NCBI GenBank assembly: GCA_964511185.1
Contig: CAZEDU010000180.1
Coordinates: 1 to 6,749 of the forward strand
Direction of reading: 5' to 3'
Length of the DNA: 6,749 bases
Source of the DNA: CAZEDU01 sp964511185
GTDB taxonomy: Bacteria; Myxococcota; Myxococcia; Myxococcales; Myxococcaceae
Shown here: positions 5,864-6,749 of the stretch, in pieces
Layout of the letters: each line of letters starts with the position of its first letter
Position numbering within the stretch: the stretch's first letter is position 1
Made by a program: the position numbers and the translations under genes
The notes under the pieces: model-generated
Databases searched by the model: none
The model's input: the letters and a program-made list of their open reading frames with translations, nothing else
What the model was told of the DNA's origin: nothing

Positions 5864-6037
5864 ATGCGGGGTGTCATCACCGGTCGCGACGTCCTGTCGA
5901 ACCTGGGGCTCATTTGGCGCGAGTTCGGCCTGCGCTGCGCGATCAAGTGCGTTTGGGTTTGCCTCCACCGGCGCGACACGACCTTCCTGTCCGTGGCCTT
6001 CGAGAAGACGGAGCACAGCGATGAACGACGAAGCTGA
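5864..6037 (+). CDS. Small uncharacterised protein (57 residues)
   Basis: No function recognised. The protein starts MRGVITGRDVLSN and has a mixed hydrophobic/basic middle (about residues 10-46) with tryptophans at 18 and 31, then a charged, polar tail. Three cysteines at 25, 29 and 33 are spaced CX3CX3C, which would place them on one face of a helix. This could suit membrane association, metal binding or lipid attachment, but none is shown. Reasons to call it real: a strong Shine-Dalgarno (5854), a good upstream promoter-like element, mostly G/C at third codon positions while the overlapping frames are poor, and a 17-base overlap of its end with the next gene, which has its own Shine-Dalgarno. 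There is no cleavable signal peptide. I have an impression of similar short proteins in myxobacteria but cannot confirm it. Confidence 0.7.
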   Translation: MRGVITGRDVLSNLGLIWREFGLRCAIKCVWVCLHRRDTTFLSVAFEKTEHSDERRS

Positions 6038-6515
6038 TCGTCCCGCCCACGCGTTGTCGTTGCCCGCTCAGCCGCAGGCGATGGTGCCGGCGGGCTACGC
6101 CGAGAAGGCGATGGCGTCGCTGATGCAGCTCCACTCGGAGCTGATGGACGAGAAGGAGCGGCGGGTCGACCTCTACCGACGCCTGATGGATCGCGAGCAG
6201 GCGCTCGCCGAGCTGCGCATGTACGTGAAGCTCTTGGAGGAGAAGCTGGGCAAGGGCTCTCCGGTGGCCACCCCGACCGGGGCGCGCACCCCGCCGCGCC
6301 CGCCGCCTGGCCCGGTGGAGCGTCCGCTCTGGAGGGCCGAGCGCGTCGACGCGGCGGCGGAGGCCACGGTCGAAGCGCCGCTGCCAGCGCCGATTCCCAT
6401 CGAGCGGGCGACGCGCAGCGCGGCCCCTCCGAAGCCCCCGCAACCGCCCAAAGCTTCGACCGCGGCCGGCGCGCGCCGTTCGCCGCTCCCGACCGACGGC
6501 TGGAAGACCTGGTGA
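6021..6515 (+). CDS. Coiled-coil protein with Pro/Ala-rich tail, hypothetical (164 residues)
   Basis: No family recognised. Residues 26-77 form a charged amphipathic helix with heptad hydrophobics (L55, L62, L65, V69, L72, L76), a likely coiled coil and oligomerisation segment. Residues 80-164 are Pro/Ala/Arg-rich and probably disordered, ending in a WKTW motif. There is no signal peptide or membrane span, so it should be cytoplasmic. The start is set at ATG 6021 because GGAG at 6010-6013 lies seven bases upstream. The same frame is open back to 5871, but that extension overlaps the better-supported 57-residue gene and has poor composition. The gene overlaps its upstream neighbour by 17 bases and shares GTGA with the downstream start codon, so all three are likely co-translated. 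A structural or scaffolding role is a guess. Confidence 0.75.
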   Translation: MNDEADRPAHALSLPAQPQAMVPAGYAEKAMASLMQLHSELMDEKERRVDLYRRLMDREQALAELRMYVKLLEEKLGKGSPVATPTGARTPPRPPPGPVERPLWRAERVDAAAEATVEAPLPAPIPIERATRSAAPPKPPQPPKASTAAGARRSPLPTDGWKTW

Positions 6516-6749
6516 CGTTCCTCGCGCGGTGGGGCTTCCTCGCGCTCGCGCTGCTGGGCGGGTGGGTGCACGCGCAAAACGAGCCGCTCGAGGGCGCCGG
6601 GCGCATCGGCATCTTGCCCGGCGTCCGCCAGACACCGAACGACCACTTCTACGGCAAGGCCGCCGAGGCTGGGTACCCGCGCGCCGCCGCGGCGTTCGGG
6701 GGCGTTAGTCATAGCGGCGTTATCCCACGAAATGAGGCCCTATGCAAGC
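6512..6749 (+). CDS. Exported protein, N-terminal part (3' end outside window or disrupted)
   Basis: The frame opens at GTG 6512, overlapping the TGA of the previous gene as GTGA, and has no stop before the window end (79 codons). Residues 1-21 form a classic Sec signal peptide: an Arg at 6, a hydrophobic core from 8 to 17, and a cleavage site after VHA with Gln next. The mature part begins QNEPLEGAGRIG and includes PGVRQTPNDHF (39-49) and AAEAGYP. This resembles, from memory only, the start of myxobacterial outer-membrane beta-barrel-like proteins. A weak Shine-Dalgarno (GGAAG, 6502-6506) precedes the start. From about codon 64 (base 6701) base and codon use change (AGT, CAT, CGA, AAT, CTA), so the native gene may be interrupted there and the remaining frame accidental. 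Confidence 0.68.
   Translation, partial: MTFLARWGFLALALLGGWVHAQNEPLEGAGRIGILPGVRQTPNDHFYGKAAEAGYPRAAAAFGGVSHSGVIPRNEALCK
6701..6749. other. Compositionally distinct right end; possible mobile-element boundary
   Basis: The final stretch is about 53% G+C (25 of 47 bases from 6703), against about 70% elsewhere. GGCGTTA repeats directly at 6701-6707 and 6716-6722, with a related GGCGTT at 6691-6696. The segment between and after the repeats has imperfect dyads (6711-6723, 6732-6743). This could be the terminus of an inserted element, or merely an ordinary AT-richer patch; too little is visible to decide. Confidence 0.3.

Noticed and set aside
5871..6020. N-terminal extension of the coiled-coil protein to 5871
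   Set aside because: Ser/Ala/Arg-rich out-of-frame reading of the 57-residue gene; GGAG at 6010 supports the start at 6021.
5827..6612. 261-residue minus-strand frame
   Set aside because: Pro/Arg/Ala-rich shadow opposite three plus-strand genes with ribosome binding sites and overlaps.
6701..6722. Integron attC core site (GTTRRRY) at the right end
   Set aside because: GTTAGTC and GTTATCC both break the RRRY consensus and there is no paired inverse core site or long imperfect hairpin.

Overview
GC-rich window (about 70% G+C by eye, strong G/C preference at third codon positions) of a bacterial chromosome, most likely a myxobacterium or relative (Myxococcota / former Deltaproteobacteria). This guess rests on base composition, a short FHA-GGDEF protein, an epimerase-like SDR paired with a PlsC-like acyltransferase, and small proteins of myxobacterial flavour. 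It is not proven. No RNA gene, CRISPR array or complete mobile element is visible, and no gene-free stretch exceeds 75 bases.

Layout. (1) 2-922 (+): C-terminal two thirds or so of glucose-6-phosphate isomerase, cut by the window start. (2) 967-1842 (+): FHA-GGDEF diguanylate cyclase. It converges, with only 4 bases between stop codons, on (3) a two-gene minus-strand operon: 3975-3022 NAD(P)-binding epimerase-like SDR, then 3019-1847 PlsC-like acyltransferase with a disordered N-terminus containing three 18-residue repeats. (4) A 74-base divergent promoter region separates the SDR from 4050-5801 (+) mutL, whose ATPase motif II and C-terminal endonuclease motifs are degenerate. (5) From 5806, a promoter-like element leads a compact overlapping set: a 57-residue hypothetical protein (5864-6037), a 164-residue coiled-coil/Pro-Ala-rich protein (6021-6515), and the start of an exported protein (from GTG 6512) that stays open to the window end. 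The last ~45 bases fall to about 53% G+C with codons unlike the rest, suggesting a junction with foreign DNA.

How the genes relate. pgi (central carbon metabolism), the cyclase (c-di-GMP signalling) and mutL (mismatch repair) look like independent units. The SDR and acyltransferase are translationally coupled and probably act in one lipid or envelope pathway. The three overlapping genes after mutL look like one transcript with an unrecognised, possibly envelope-related role. The cyclase, SDR and mutL genes lack Shine-Dalgarno sequences and have promoter-like -10 hexamers only 11-12 bases before the start codon, suggesting leaderless or near-leaderless mRNAs. Most of the genes downstream in operons have recognisable Shine-Dalgarno sites. 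The best leads are the degenerate MutL, the uncharacterised 57/164-residue/exported set, and the compositional break at the right end.
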